NCBI RefSeq assembly: GCF_000218485.1
Contig: NZ_AFPB01000181.1
Coordinates: 1-64,000 of the forward strand
Direction of reading: 5' to 3'
Length of the DNA: 64,000 nucleotides
Origin: Aquimarina agarivorans
GTDB lineage: Bacteria; Bacteroidota; Bacteroidia; Flavobacteriales; Flavobacteriaceae
A program made the position numbers and the translations under genes. Of the stretch, positions 9,145-17,890 are shown piece after piece. The notes below the pieces were generated by a model. The model worked only from the letters and a program-made list of their open reading frames with translations. It had not been told where the DNA came from and ran no database searches. Each line of letters opens with the position of its first letter. Within the stretch, counting starts at the first letter, position 1.

Positions 9145-11664
9145 TTATTTCCAGTGTTCTGGCATTTTTTGATCCCTTAACGGAACAAATACCAAATTAT
9201 CATCCGATTCATCACTATTTACAAAGTGGCTGAAACGCTTCATCATTTCTGGACTTTCAATTGCTTGTTTCCACTCGCATTCAAATTTATTAACAAGAGT
9301 TTCCATCTCTTTGTCAAGGTCTGCAGCAATTCCTAATTTATCTTCAATAATTACTTCTTTTAGGTATTCAATACCACCTTCTAAACGGTCTTGCCATGCG
9401 GCAGTACGTTGTAAAGGTTTAGCCGTACGCATATAGTACATTAAGTATCGATCTAAGTATTTTACTACTGCTTCATTATCAATTTGTTCGGCCAGCAACT
9501 CAGCATGACGCGGTGTAGCACCACCATTTCCACCAACATATAAATTCCAGCCACCGTCCACAGCAATTAAACCAAAGTCTTTTCCACGAGCTTCCGCACA
9601 TTCGCGGATACATCCAGAAACACCTCCTTTAATTTTGTGTGGAGAGCGCATTCCTCGGTAACGATTTTCTAATTCAATACCAAAACTTACGCTTTCATCC
9701 ATTCCGTAACGGCACCATGTAGAACCTACACACGTTTTTACAGTACGTAATGATTTACCATAGGCATGACCACTTTCAAAACCGTAATCTACCAATTCTT
9801 TCCATATTTGTGGTAATTGATTTAGTGTAGCTCCAAACATATCGATACGTACACCACCAGTTATTTTAGTGTACAAATCATATTTTTTAGCAATTTCACC
9901 TAAAGCAATTAATTTATCAGGAGTAATTTCTCCTCCAGGAATTCTTGGTACCACTGAATACGTACCATTTCGTTGAATGTTGGCTAAAAAACGATCGTTA
10001 GAATCCTGAATTGCATATTCTTTATTGGCAGTGTCTGCATGAATTGTTGCCATTAATGAAGCCACTAAAGGCTTACATAATTCACATCCATGCCCACCAT
10101 TCCCATGATGATCCAAAACCTCATTAAAAGTTGTATATCCTTTTACTTGAATAAGGTCATAGAGTTCTTGACGGTTGTAGTCAAAATGTTCACACACATT
10201 GTCCTTTACCACACGTCCTAATGATTTTAAGATAGCATCAACTAAATCTTTCACCATGGGTTTACAACCACCGCAACCCGTTCCTGCCTTAGTACAGGTA
10301 ACAACATCGCCTAAATCATTAGCCTCGCCACTTTCAATAGCATTACATATTTGTCCTTTACTTACGCTTTCGCAAGAACAAATTTGAGCATCATCTGGTA
10401 AGTCCATAACATCACCTAATAATGATCCACCTTCGCCACCTCGACTGCCCAAAATTAAATCTTCAGGCTCTTCGGGTAGCTTCATTCCGTTACTATAAAT
10501 TTGGAACAATGAGTTGTAGTCAGAAGAATCACCAACTAGGATACCGCCCAATAATTTTTTTCCGTCCTTAGTAACATTTATTTTTTTATAAATTCCATTA
10601 CGTTTATTAACATAGGTAATTTCGTCTAAATCTTCTTTAGCATCATTCAAAGCGTCACCAAAACTAGCCACTTCAGTACCAATAAGTTTTAATTGAGTAG
10701 ACATGTCAATATACTCAGGCATTGCATTATCATTGCCTGTAATTTGATCAACAGCAACTTCGGCCATATCATAACCTGGAGCCACCAAGCCATAAATCAT
10801 GCTATTTAACAAGGCACATTCGCCAATGGCATAAATATTAGGATCGGAAGTAAGCATTTGTTGGTTTACAACAATACCACCTCGGGTACCCACTTCCAAA
10901 CCACATTCGCGAGCCACTTCATCTCTTGGTCTAATACCAGCTGAAACTACTAGCATATCCACTTTTAGTTCCGTGCCATCAACATACTGAAGTCCTTCAA
11001 TAGCTTTATCACCTTGTATATGTTGTGTTTGTTTTGATAAATGCACCTGTAATCCCAGACTTTCTATTTTTGCCTGTAGCATATCACTTGCGCCTTTGTC
11101 CAGCTGTCTTGGCATAAGGCGAGGAGCAAATTCTACTACGTGAGCGTTTAGTCCAAGGTTTTTAACTGCATTGGCAGCCTCTAAACCTAAAAGCCCACCA
11201 CCTAATACAGCAGCATCAGTTTTGCCGGCAGCTTTTAATTTTTTAGCATAAGCTTCGGTCGCTTCCAAATCTTCAATAGTACGGTATACAAAAACACCTT
11301 CCTTTTCCACTCCGGGAATAGGAGGAACAAAGGCAGAAGATCCGGTGGCTAGTACCAAATAATCATACGCGTATTTATCACCACGATGATTGGCAACAGT
11401 TTTATTAACGCGATCAATTTCGGTAATCATTTCCGAAACATGAAGATCAATATTATTTTCAGTATACCAAGTTGCTGAGGACATACTTAAATCTTCAGCC
11501 GTTTTGCCATCATAAAATTCACTTAAATGTACACGATCGTAAGCGCGTCTAGGTTCTTCGCCAAATACAACAAGTTTAAAATCTGAATAGTTTGGGTGAG
11601 CGGCAAGTTTTTCGCAAAACTTATACCCAACCATACCATTTCCAATAACTATTACTTTCTTCAT
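9145..11664 (-). CDS. nirB: Nitrite reductase (NAD(P)H) large subunit
   Basis: 839 aa from M-K-K-V-I-V-I-G-N-G-M-V-G. Domain order: FAD/NAD(P)-binding (GxGxxG at the N terminus; second dinucleotide fold G-G-G-L-L-G-L-E near residue 150), BFD-like [2Fe-2S] (I-C-S-C-E-S...C-T-K-A-G-T-G-C-G-G-C), then the nitrite/sulfite reductase repeats. The siroheme-4Fe4S ligands are C-V-G-S-T-W-C and C-I-R-E-C. It reduces nitrite to ammonium with six electrons. An upstream in-frame ATG at 11703 lies upstream of the inferred start of transcription, inside the operator array, so the start at 11664 is preferred; 11682 is a less likely alternative. Siroheme is required, but no siroheme gene is in the window. Confidence 0.95.
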   Translation of the reverse strand: MKKVIVIGNGMVGYKFCEKLAAHPNYSDFKLVVFGEEPRRAYDRVHLSEFYDGKTAEDLSMSSATWYTENNIDLHVSEMITEIDRVNKTVANHRGDKYAYDYLVLATGSSAFVPPIPGVEKEGVFVYRTIEDLEATEAYAKKLKAAGKTDAAVLGGGLLGLEAANAVKNLGLNAHVVEFAPRLMPRQLDKGASDMLQAKIESLGLQVHLSKQTQHIQGDKAIEGLQYVDGTELKVDMLVVSAGIRPRDEVARECGLEVGTRGGIVVNQQMLTSDPNIYAIGECALLNSMIYGLVAPGYDMAEVAVDQITGNDNAMPEYIDMSTQLKLIGTEVASFGDALNDAKEDLDEITYVNKRNGIYKKINVTKDGKKLLGGILVGDSSDYNSLFQIYSNGMKLPEEPEDLILGSRGGEGGSLLGDVMDLPDDAQICSCESVSKGQICNAIESGEANDLGDVVTCTKAGTGCGGCKPMVKDLVDAILKSLGRVVKDNVCEHFDYNRQELYDLIQVKGYTTFNEVLDHHGNGGHGCELCKPLVASLMATIHADTANKEYAIQDSNDRFLANIQRNGTYSVVPRIPGGEITPDKLIALGEIAKKYDLYTKITGGVRIDMFGATLNQLPQIWKELVDYGFESGHAYGKSLRTVKTCVGSTWCRYGMDESVSFGIELENRYRGMRSPHKIKGGVSGCIRECAEARGKDFGLIAVDGGWNLYVGGNGGATPRHAELLAEQIDNEAVVKYLDRYLMYYMRTAKPLQRTAAWQDRLEGGIEYLKEVIIEDKLGIAADLDKEMETLVNKFECEWKQAIESPEMMKRFSHFVNSDESDDNLVFVPLRDQKMPEHWK

Positions 11665-11684
11665 TTTAATTTGTTTTTCCATGA

Positions 11685-11726
11685 CAAAAATACGTATTTG
11701 CACTTAAATCTAAGTATAAATACGTA
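11685..11726 (-). promoter_or_regulatory. nirB promoter with two nitrate-region palindromes
   Basis: On the minus strand a -7 box TATTTTTG (plus 11685-11692) is overlapped by palindrome 1 (11691-11706, TACGTA-TTTG-CACTTA on the plus strand). Palindrome 2 follows at 11711-11726 (TAAGTA-TAAA-TACGTA). The two sites are exactly 20 bp apart, i.e. centred near -20 and -40 of the inferred start. Overlap with the -7 box suggests repression at the near site; the -40 position suits an activator. Confidence 0.7.
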
Positions 11727-11762
11727 TTTTTTTACTGATTTAGTTTAAAATCTAAAAAATCC

Positions 11763-13115
11763 TTACGAAGTTGCTAGAGTGTCGATTCTTTTTTGGAGGT
11801 TTTCTAATTTTGATTGCTCATCTTTAGCAATTTGCTCTTCTTCAGGGGTAAATCGAACTAACAGGCCTAAGAATCCTACAGCGGCTACTATAAATCCAAA
11901 TGCAAAAAATGCTTCTTGAAGACTAGCGCCACTTCTTAATAAATATTGCGCATAAAGTACTGCTCCTACGTTACCACCTGCGCCAACGATTCCGGCTACA
12001 GCACCTAAAGCTTTTCTGTTGATAAATGGAACAACTGAATAGGTAGCACCTTCAGCCATTTGAACAAATAGAGAGAAAAACACCATTGATGTTACCGCTA
12101 AACTTAATGAATTCATTTGCGAAAATAACAGTAAGGCTAACCCTTCAGCAACTACTACGTATACCAAAATTTTTACCCTTCCGTTAAGTCCTGAGTTTTT
12201 TCCGAATTTATCAGCAATCCACCCCCCAGTGGAACGGGCAAATAAGTTCATTGCACCAAAGAATAGTACAATAAATCCAGCAGTTTCTTGACTTAGGCTA
12301 AATTTTTCTTGATAATAGGTAGAAGCCTTCCCGGTAACAAATAATTCCATTCCGAAACATCCTGCGTACATTAAGAATAAAATCCATACTCTTTTATCCG
12401 AAGCTGCAGCCATGAAAGAACCTTTTTCACCTTTTTTGGTTTGCGGTCTTTCTTCCGGAAGGTCTTCATAATTCCCTTTTGGGCAATCTGTTGTGTATTT
12501 CCAGTATAAAAATGCGACTAGTAACATAATTGCAGCAGGGATATACATCGCAATTCTCCATGATGATGTAGCTTCAGCTAAGCCTAAGGCGGTAACACCA
12601 GCGGCTATTAATGGCATAGTAGCGTTGGTAACACCACCACCTAAATTACCCCAACCAGCAGTAGTTGCATTGGCTATACCAATTACATTGGGGGCAAACA
12701 TAACTGAAGTGTGATATTGCGTAATTACAAAAGATGCACCAATAACACCAATTGCCAAACGAGAAAGCAAATAAGTTTCCCATGTATTAGCAAATGAAGA
12801 CCCCGCAACAGCTAAGGCACCAAAAATTAGCAAGTATACGTAACTTTTTCGTGGTCCAATTTTATCACATAAAGGACCAATAAGTAAACGGGCAAAAATG
12901 GTAACCCCTACCGATGCAATAAATGCTAATGTAGTTTGTGCTTTGGTTAATGCCAAATCTGGTGCAATAGTTGATTTCATTAATGGCGCATGAGAGAACC
13001 ATCCGAAGAAACATAAAAAGAAAGCGATCCAACTCAAATGGAAGGTTCGCATTTGTACACTTTTAAAATCTGTAAGCTTTATTTTAGTAGCTTTACTAGT
13101 AGTTAAATTTTTCAT
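11763..13115 (-). CDS. narK: MFS nitrate/nitrite transporter NarK
   Basis: 450 aa from M-K-N-L-T-T-S-K. Twelve hydrophobic segments are expected. Both nitrate-signature glycine motifs of the NNP family are visible: G-W-G-N-L-G-G-G-V-T-N and A-G-I-V-G-A-G-G-N-V-G-A-V. The substrate-binding arginine contexts F-A-R-L-L-I-G-P-L-C-D-K and L-F-A-R-S-T-G-G-W-I-A-D are also visible. It moves nitrate in or exchanges nitrate and nitrite across the inner membrane. It lies upstream of nirB with about 100 bp between, and each has its own operator. The longer frame from 13148 would start at the -7 box, so 13115 is preferred. Confidence 0.93.
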   Translation of the reverse strand: MKNLTTSKATKIKLTDFKSVQMRTFHLSWIAFFLCFFGWFSHAPLMKSTIAPDLALTKAQTTLAFIASVGVTIFARLLIGPLCDKIGPRKSYVYLLIFGALAVAGSSFANTWETYLLSRLAIGVIGASFVITQYHTSVMFAPNVIGIANATTAGWGNLGGGVTNATMPLIAAGVTALGLAEATSSWRIAMYIPAAIMLLVAFLYWKYTTDCPKGNYEDLPEERPQTKKGEKGSFMAAASDKRVWILFLMYAGCFGMELFVTGKASTYYQEKFSLSQETAGFIVLFFGAMNLFARSTGGWIADKFGKNSGLNGRVKILVYVVVAEGLALLLFSQMNSLSLAVTSMVFFSLFVQMAEGATYSVVPFINRKALGAVAGIVGAGGNVGAVLYAQYLLRSGASLQEAFFAFGFIVAAVGFLGLLVRFTPEEEQIAKDEQSKLENLQKRIDTLATS

Positions 13116-13145
13116 AATTTTAGGAAGTATTGAATAAATCGACCG

Positions 13146-13191
13146 CAAAAGTAAGCGTATTTTTTTTTAAATACGTAAGTATTTGTACTTA
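13146..13191 (-). promoter_or_regulatory. narK promoter with nitrate-region palindrome
   Basis: A -7 box TACTTTTG on the minus strand (plus 13146-13153) is preceded by the perfect palindrome TAAGTA-TTTG-TACTTA at 13176-13191. Its centre is about -44 from the inferred start, an activator-like position. A further TACGTA half-site abuts it at 13172-13177. Confidence 0.7.
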
Positions 13192-13223
13192 TTATTTTGA
13201 ATTGCGTAATTAAGGTTTAATGC

Positions 13224-13253
13224 AAAAAAAAGCTTGCCGATTGATCGACAAGC
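13224..13253 (-). terminator. Rho-independent terminator of the porin gene
   Basis: A 10-bp stem with one wobble (GCTTGTCGAT/ATCGGCAAGC on the minus strand) is followed by eight T's. It sits between the porin stop codon and the narK promoter, so narK is not simply transcribed through from the porin gene. Confidence 0.85.
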
Positions 13254-13300
13254 CTTTTTGTTGTAATAAAGTTAGTATTCAGTTAAGTGCTTTATATATG

Positions 13301-14725
13301 TTATTTAGCTTCTGGAGCAGCTTCTTTTTTCCATTTAAAAATGTTAGGGTTAACAGTAATCATTACCCATCCCCAACTTTGGTTACTGTCAGCTTCTAAA
13401 GGGATATCATTACCTCTACTTGCTCTTGCATTAGCAAAGTCATCTCCAAGAAACGACTGAGAATATCCAACTTTAATGTTAGCATATGGTGTGATTCCTT
13501 GCACATAAACTAAATCAACAGAAGTTCCAAGGTTTGAATCCATTCCATCACGCGCATCAGCAGCACTGAAATTATGAACAAAACCAATAAGTTTAGATTT
13601 AGCACCAGTTTTTATTACAGATTTAAGGTGGATGTCGATTAAACCAACATCATTGGCGTGTCTTCCAACATAAAAGAAATCCTGAAATCCGTTAAATTTG
13701 TGGTTTGTACCAAATAAAGGAAAGAACGCGGTAGTTTCTCCTCCGCCAACGCCATCTTTGTCGCCACTTAGGATTTCAGCTCCTAAACCAATTAATTTGA
13801 ATGCGCCACTGCTTGGTTTATAGCCCGCAAATAAAGAAGCTTGATATGCAGAAATGTCTACATTTTTATTGAATTTCCCAAATTGGTAATAGACACTACC
13901 TGTTAAAGTGAAATTAGGGACATTGTATGCTCCGTAAAAACCAGTAGTTTGTCTTGATGATGTTCCATCTGTTGTTACTGATCTAGCAGGTGATGCAGGT
14001 GTTGGAAGTACTATTGGGAAAGACGTAAGGTTACCAGGAGTGGCTTCTACAGCAGGAATTGTTTCTCTATCCTGAAAAGTATTATTCATGAAAAGAAAGC
14101 TCCCTTTAAAATTTTCTGATAGTTTTCCTGACAAGTGTGCAAATTGCATTGCTTTATATTGAAAAATTTGTCCTCCAAGGCCTCTACCATTAAAAATTGT
14201 ATTAAAATTGTTTCCACCATCTCTTTCTTGATTGAAAGCAAAACCAACATCTAATTTTAGACTAGATTTTTTATATCTAAACAAAGCAACGTCATGAGTT
14301 CTCTGTTGTTGTGCCCATCCAAGTCCTCCAAGAATCCTTTGGTCGTCATAGCTTAATAATTGACGTCCTAATTTTGTAGACCATCCTTTATTTCCTAATT
14401 TAATTTCAGCCCAAGCTTGATTAACTAAGAAACCAGTTTGATTAGTTGGGTCATCATTTGCTGATAATTGAGGGCGATCTCCCCATACACTTACATCCTG
14501 AAAATCTAAAAAGGCAGTAATTTTGCTATCAGAATATTTTACTAATAATGACGATCTTTGTGAAACGAAAGCCGCAGGCTCTACACCATCAGGTGCTACG
14601 TCTTGAAAACCATGTCTATATTCAAAACGCGGTCTAATCATTGCATCAATAGATAACTCTTGTGCTGATGCACTATAAAGCCCTAATCCTAAAAGAGCAC
14701 TAATAAGTAAATGTGATTTTTTCAT
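13301..14725 (-). CDS. Outer-membrane porin, alginate-export-family type, probably for nitrate
   Basis: 474 aa. Signal peptide M-K-K-S-H-L-L-I-S-A-L-L-G-L-G-L-Y-S-A-S-A-Q, then a protein rich in alternating aromatic/polar strands ending I-F-K-W-K. The opening I-D-A-M-I-R-P-R-F-E-Y-R-H-G and the segment S-W-S-T-K-L-G-R-Q-L-L-S-Y-D-D-Q-R match the alginate-export (PF13372-like) beta-barrel family as I know it. Placement next to narK and nirBD, and a nitrate-type palindrome in its promoter, argue for passage of nitrate/nitrite rather than alginate. That substrate is inferred. It is transcribed away from the response-regulator gene. Confidence 0.82.
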   Translation of the reverse strand: MKKSHLLISALLGLGLYSASAQELSIDAMIRPRFEYRHGFQDVAPDGVEPAAFVSQRSSLLVKYSDSKITAFLDFQDVSVWGDRPQLSANDDPTNQTGFLVNQAWAEIKLGNKGWSTKLGRQLLSYDDQRILGGLGWAQQQRTHDVALFRYKKSSLKLDVGFAFNQERDGGNNFNTIFNGRGLGGQIFQYKAMQFAHLSGKLSENFKGSFLFMNNTFQDRETIPAVEATPGNLTSFPIVLPTPASPARSVTTDGTSSRQTTGFYGAYNVPNFTLTGSVYYQFGKFNKNVDISAYQASLFAGYKPSSGAFKLIGLGAEILSGDKDGVGGGETTAFFPLFGTNHKFNGFQDFFYVGRHANDVGLIDIHLKSVIKTGAKSKLIGFVHNFSAADARDGMDSNLGTSVDLVYVQGITPYANIKVGYSQSFLGDDFANARASRGNDIPLEADSNQSWGWVMITVNPNIFKWKKEAAPEAK

Positions 14726-14758
14726 AAAATTTAGTTATGGTTATAAATAACAACGAGA

Positions 14759-14799
14759 CAAATATAAGTATTAATACTTAGTTGATATCTAAGTATTTT
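14759..14799 (-). promoter_or_regulatory. Porin promoter with nitrate-region palindrome
   Basis: A minus-strand -7 box TATATTTG (plus 14759-14766) abuts the perfect palindrome TAAGTA-TTAA-TACTTA (14765-14780), centred near -20. A second TAAGTA half-site lies at 14790-14795 with a weak partner. The gap TACTTAG-TTGATAT-CTAAGTA between them is itself symmetrical at its ends. Confidence 0.68.
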
Positions 14800-14910
14800 T
14801 ATTTTTTTTGTATAAAAGTTTATTTTTTGAAACGAGTAAGATCAGTAAAAGAGAGGTGTTATACTGTGTGTTTAGGTTTAATATATTTACTATCATTTAT
14901 TTAGTATTCA

Positions 14911-14939
14911 AAAATACGTATTTTAAGTATAGGTACGTA
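14911..14939. promoter_or_regulatory. Pair of nitrate-region palindromes between porin and response-regulator genes
   Basis: The perfect palindrome AAAATACGTATTTT (14911-14924) is joined directly to TAAGTA-TAGG-TACGTA (14924-14939). It is about 190 bp from the porin start and 240 bp from the response-regulator start, so it could act on either gene from a distance. No good -7 box is adjacent. Confidence 0.55.
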
Positions 14940-15124
14940 TTGTAAAATATTGTTAAAATTTAAAAAATTGGTACGCTCAGAAGCCTATTTAAAAACAAAA
15001 TAGAATTCAAATATCTGTTTTTGCTACTAGAATTATCCGATTTTTTGTTATTGCATTATTTTGTTAGCTCAAATAGAAAAATTTATAGTATTATCATATT
15101 TTGGATTACTTATAAAAAAAGAAT

Positions 15125-15154
15125 TTTGTATATTTCATTACTTAGTTATTTTTG
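15125..15154 (+). promoter_or_regulatory. Promoter of the response-regulator gene
   Basis: A -33 TTTG (15125-15128) and a -7 box TATTTTTG (15147-15154), 18 bp apart, precede the ATG by about 28 bp. A single TACTTA half-site lies between the boxes (15139-15144). Confidence 0.6.
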
Positions 15155-15181
15155 TACTTTTTTATAAATAGAAAATTTTAA

Positions 15182-15874
15182 ATGCATATAAATAAAATTT
15201 TACTTGTTGATGATCACTCCTTAGTGCGTGATGGAATTAAATCCTTGTTGGAGAATGAATCTGATTTAGAAGTTGTAGGAGAGGCTTCAAATGGTGAAGA
15301 GGCTATTCAGGCAACAGATACATTTAAACCTGACTTAGTCATTTGTGATATTCGAATGCCAAAAAAAACGGGTATTGAGGCAGTATCCTATTTAACTAAG
15401 CAGCATCCTACAATTAAATTTATCATGCTATCCATGCATGATTCTGAAGAATATATTTTGCAATCCATCCAAGCAGGTGCTCATGGATACTTGCTTAAGG
15501 ATGCAGGTAAGGATGAAGTATTGAAAGCTATACATTCCGTTTTGGATGGAGGGAAGTATTTTAGTGGCGATGTTTCATCAATTTTGGTAAATAATCTTGT
15601 AAGTGGCGGATTAAACGTAAAGACAATTAAGCCAACAGAACCAGAAGCCAATACATCAGATGGTGTAGCCAATTTTAATTTAACCAAACGAGAAAAGCAA
15701 ATTTTAGAAAAAGCCGTTGCAGGATTAAGTAATAAAGAAATTGCGGAGGAATTAGGTATCAGTAAACGTACAACCGAGGTGCATCGTTTTAATTTGATGA
15801 AAAAATTAAACGTTAAAAATATTCTAGATTTAAGTAACAAAGCTCGTAAATATGGGCTACTTGATGAGAAGTAA
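15182..15874 (+). CDS. NarL/FixJ-family response regulator
   Basis: 230 aa. The receiver domain (about 1-120) has the acidic pair D10-D11, phospho-acceptor D56 in D-L-V-I-C-D-I-R-M-P, and K106 in L-L-K-D-A. A ~25-residue linker leads to a LuxR-type helix-turn-helix (L-T-K-R-E-K-Q-I-L-E...G-L-S-N-K-E-I-A-E-E-L-G-I-S-K-R-T-T-E-V-H-R, about residues 165-215). This class is activated by HisKA_3 kinases such as the one at 3345-5141. It is the only DNA-binding regulator in the nitrate region and the first candidate to bind the TA[AC]GTA-N4-TAC[GT]TA palindromes. It stands alone between its own promoter and terminator. Confidence 0.92.
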   Translation: MHINKILLVDDHSLVRDGIKSLLENESDLEVVGEASNGEEAIQATDTFKPDLVICDIRMPKKTGIEAVSYLTKQHPTIKFIMLSMHDSEEYILQSIQAGAHGYLLKDAGKDEVLKAIHSVLDGGKYFSGDVSSILVNNLVSGGLNVKTIKPTEPEANTSDGVANFNLTKREKQILEKAVAGLSNKEIAEELGISKRTTEVHRFNLMKKLNVKNILDLSNKARKYGLLDEK

Positions 15875-15929
15875 AATTAAATTAAGTAAACTGAGATTTA
15901 TTAGTATACGTATTGATTCAAAAATACTT

Positions 15930-15960
15930 AAAAAGCCATATCAAGTTATATGGCTTTTTT
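15930..15960 (+). terminator. Rho-independent terminator of the response-regulator gene
   Basis: A stem AAAAAGCCATAT/ATATGGCTTTTT with a six-base loop and a six-T tail, 56 bp after the stop codon. Confidence 0.9.
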
Positions 15961-16126
15961 GTTTTAGCATGTTATTTTTATTTAAAGTTTCCAAATAAAA
16001 CTAAATTGTAGTTAGAGAGACCTATGTTTTTAGATTCAACAAAAATTCATAATTTTAATTTGAGTAATTTAAAATATAACTGGTAGTACTTATTATACAA
16101 AAAATGATAAAATATTTACTGACTTA

Positions 16127-17890
16127 TTACTGTATGCGTTTCCATCTAATTTTTGCAAATACAGCTATTAAAATTAAAATAGGTACAACTATAAAAATCC
16201 ACGTTGGTATAGGAACTGGGTTACCTTTGGCGTAGGAGTGAAGTCCTGATAAGTAATAATTCACTCCAAAAAAAGTCATTATCAAGCTGCTTAAGGCAAA
16301 TAAGCTAAAAACATTATAAGTGTACAAAAAGTTGCTTTTAAAAATAATTCTTATGTGTAACACAAAAGAATAAATAATAATACTAATTAAAGCCCAGGTT
16401 TCTTTAGGATCCCAACCCCAATACCTGCCCCAAGACTCGTTAGCCCAAACACCTCCTAAAAATGTACCAACACTTAACATAAACAGACCAATTGTGGTGG
16501 TTTTTTCATTTATTTTGGTGAGCTCAATAATTTTTGGATGAATACGTTGTTTTTGGGCTTTTGAAATAAAGAGCATGCAAATTAATACGATTAGCGCCAG
16601 TAAAGACCCCATGGTTAAAAAACCATAACTTCCTGTAATAACAGCTACGTGAATCATCAACCAATAGGATTTTAATACGGGGACTAAATTGGTAATTTCG
16701 GGATTCATTAAATTTCCATGGGCAATTCCCATAAGGCAAACAGCAATGAGTGCAGTAGCAGCTGCTGGTAGTTTGGATTTTTTACTAAATGCAATTCCTG
16801 CAAGGACAGCTATCCATGAGATAAAAATTGTGGCTTCATATCCGTTACTCCATGGTGCATGACCTGAAACGTACCAGCGTAAAATAATTCCAAATCCATG
16901 GTAGGCAAAAATTGCAATTACTCCTATGAATCCAATTTTTCCGATAACAAAAATCCATTTTTTGTCAAAAAATAACTCAAAAAAACCGGCAATAAGGAGT
17001 ATGATGCCCACTAACGTGTAAGCCATCATGCTTTTAAAAAAAATATGCTGTTTGTTATAGCTAATTTCCCAAGCAATTTTATTAGGAGATATTAGTAAAT
17101 TTGGAGCATTCTTTTTCTGAAACGCAGTAAGTATGTCAATAGTTTCGTTGGCCGCGGTCCAGTTGTTACTAGTTTTTGCTTTTTGCAATTGCAGTAAATA
17201 ATTTGGAATTATTTTATTGTATACTAATTGATCATCGCCAATAAAATTAGCCTCTTCTTTAGGAGCATACCAAGTATTATTTTCCGCAATAGGACTTGGA
17301 AAAATTTTTAAAAATTGTCCATTAAAAATAGCCCATATAATATTCAGGCGTTCATCAATTTTGATAATACTTTTATCCAGCGTGTTGCGTTTACCTTCTA
17401 CTTTAGCATAAGCATCAGTAACTAAGGGTTTAATTAGGTAATTCCCATCAAAACTAAAAAATTGTGCAGGTTTTGCATATCCTTTATCGGATATGGGTAG
17501 GAGGTTGCTTATAGTGTCATGAACTGTTTTTTCGATCTTAATACAAGGTAGTAACTGCCAGGAGTCAGGTTTAAATTGCATTCCTAGAAAAGCCTGAGTA
17601 GCGGTTACTTTTTTTATCTTGTTGGATTGATCTTTATACTTAAAATTATCCTTTCCGTAAATTTTACGGAGCAAATCTACAGCAAGTGTATGCACAGGTT
17701 TTATGCGTCCTTGAAAGTCCTGTATTTGAATTTTTGCAAAATTTTCGGCGTGATCTGCATCAATAAGCTGGCGATTTATTAATTCATAAGGGGCTAATTT
17801 ATGGAGCTGCTGCGCCACAGTAATTTGAATTTGTAAGCTAAAGATTAGTACAAATACAGTTAAAATTTGATGTTTTCTATTTGATTTCAT
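16127..17890 (-). CDS. ccsA: Cytochrome c maturation protein CcsA (System II), with extended N-terminal region
   Basis: 587 aa. A leading hydrophobic signal/anchor is followed by a ~260-residue soluble periplasmic region. About eight transmembrane helices (residues ~283-585) then carry the haem-handling WWD motif R-Y-W-G-W-D-P-K-E-T-W near residues 486-496. Conserved His residues flank it (e.g. in L-M-I-H-V-A and F-V-L-H-I-R). CcsA delivers and attaches haem to CXXCH motifs in exported cytochromes together with CcsB. Its start overlaps the ccsB stop by 4 bp (ATGA). It is the last gene of an operon that also encodes the cytochromes it would mature. Confidence 0.9.
   Translation of the reverse strand: MKSNRKHQILTVFVLIFSLQIQITVAQQLHKLAPYELINRQLIDADHAENFAKIQIQDFQGRIKPVHTLAVDLLRKIYGKDNFKYKDQSNKIKKVTATQAFLGMQFKPDSWQLLPCIKIEKTVHDTISNLLPISDKGYAKPAQFFSFDGNYLIKPLVTDAYAKVEGKRNTLDKSIIKIDERLNIIWAIFNGQFLKIFPSPIAENNTWYAPKEEANFIGDDQLVYNKIIPNYLLQLQKAKTSNNWTAANETIDILTAFQKKNAPNLLISPNKIAWEISYNKQHIFFKSMMAYTLVGIILLIAGFFELFFDKKWIFVIGKIGFIGVIAIFAYHGFGIILRWYVSGHAPWSNGYEATIFISWIAVLAGIAFSKKSKLPAAATALIAVCLMGIAHGNLMNPEITNLVPVLKSYWLMIHVAVITGSYGFLTMGSLLALIVLICMLFISKAQKQRIHPKIIELTKINEKTTTIGLFMLSVGTFLGGVWANESWGRYWGWDPKETWALISIIIYSFVLHIRIIFKSNFLYTYNVFSLFALSSLIMTFFGVNYYLSGLHSYAKGNPVPIPTWIFIVVPILILIAVFAKIRWKRIQ

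Noticed and set aside
11664-11703. N-terminal extension of NirB from the ATG at 11703
   Set aside because: The ATG lies inside the operator array and upstream of the -7 box-derived start. The dinucleotide-binding fold begins at M-K-K-V-I-V-I-G.
15904-15930. TACGTA...TACTTA pair after the response-regulator gene as an operator
   Set aside because: The half-sites are 12 bp apart rather than 4 and lie between a stop codon and a terminator.
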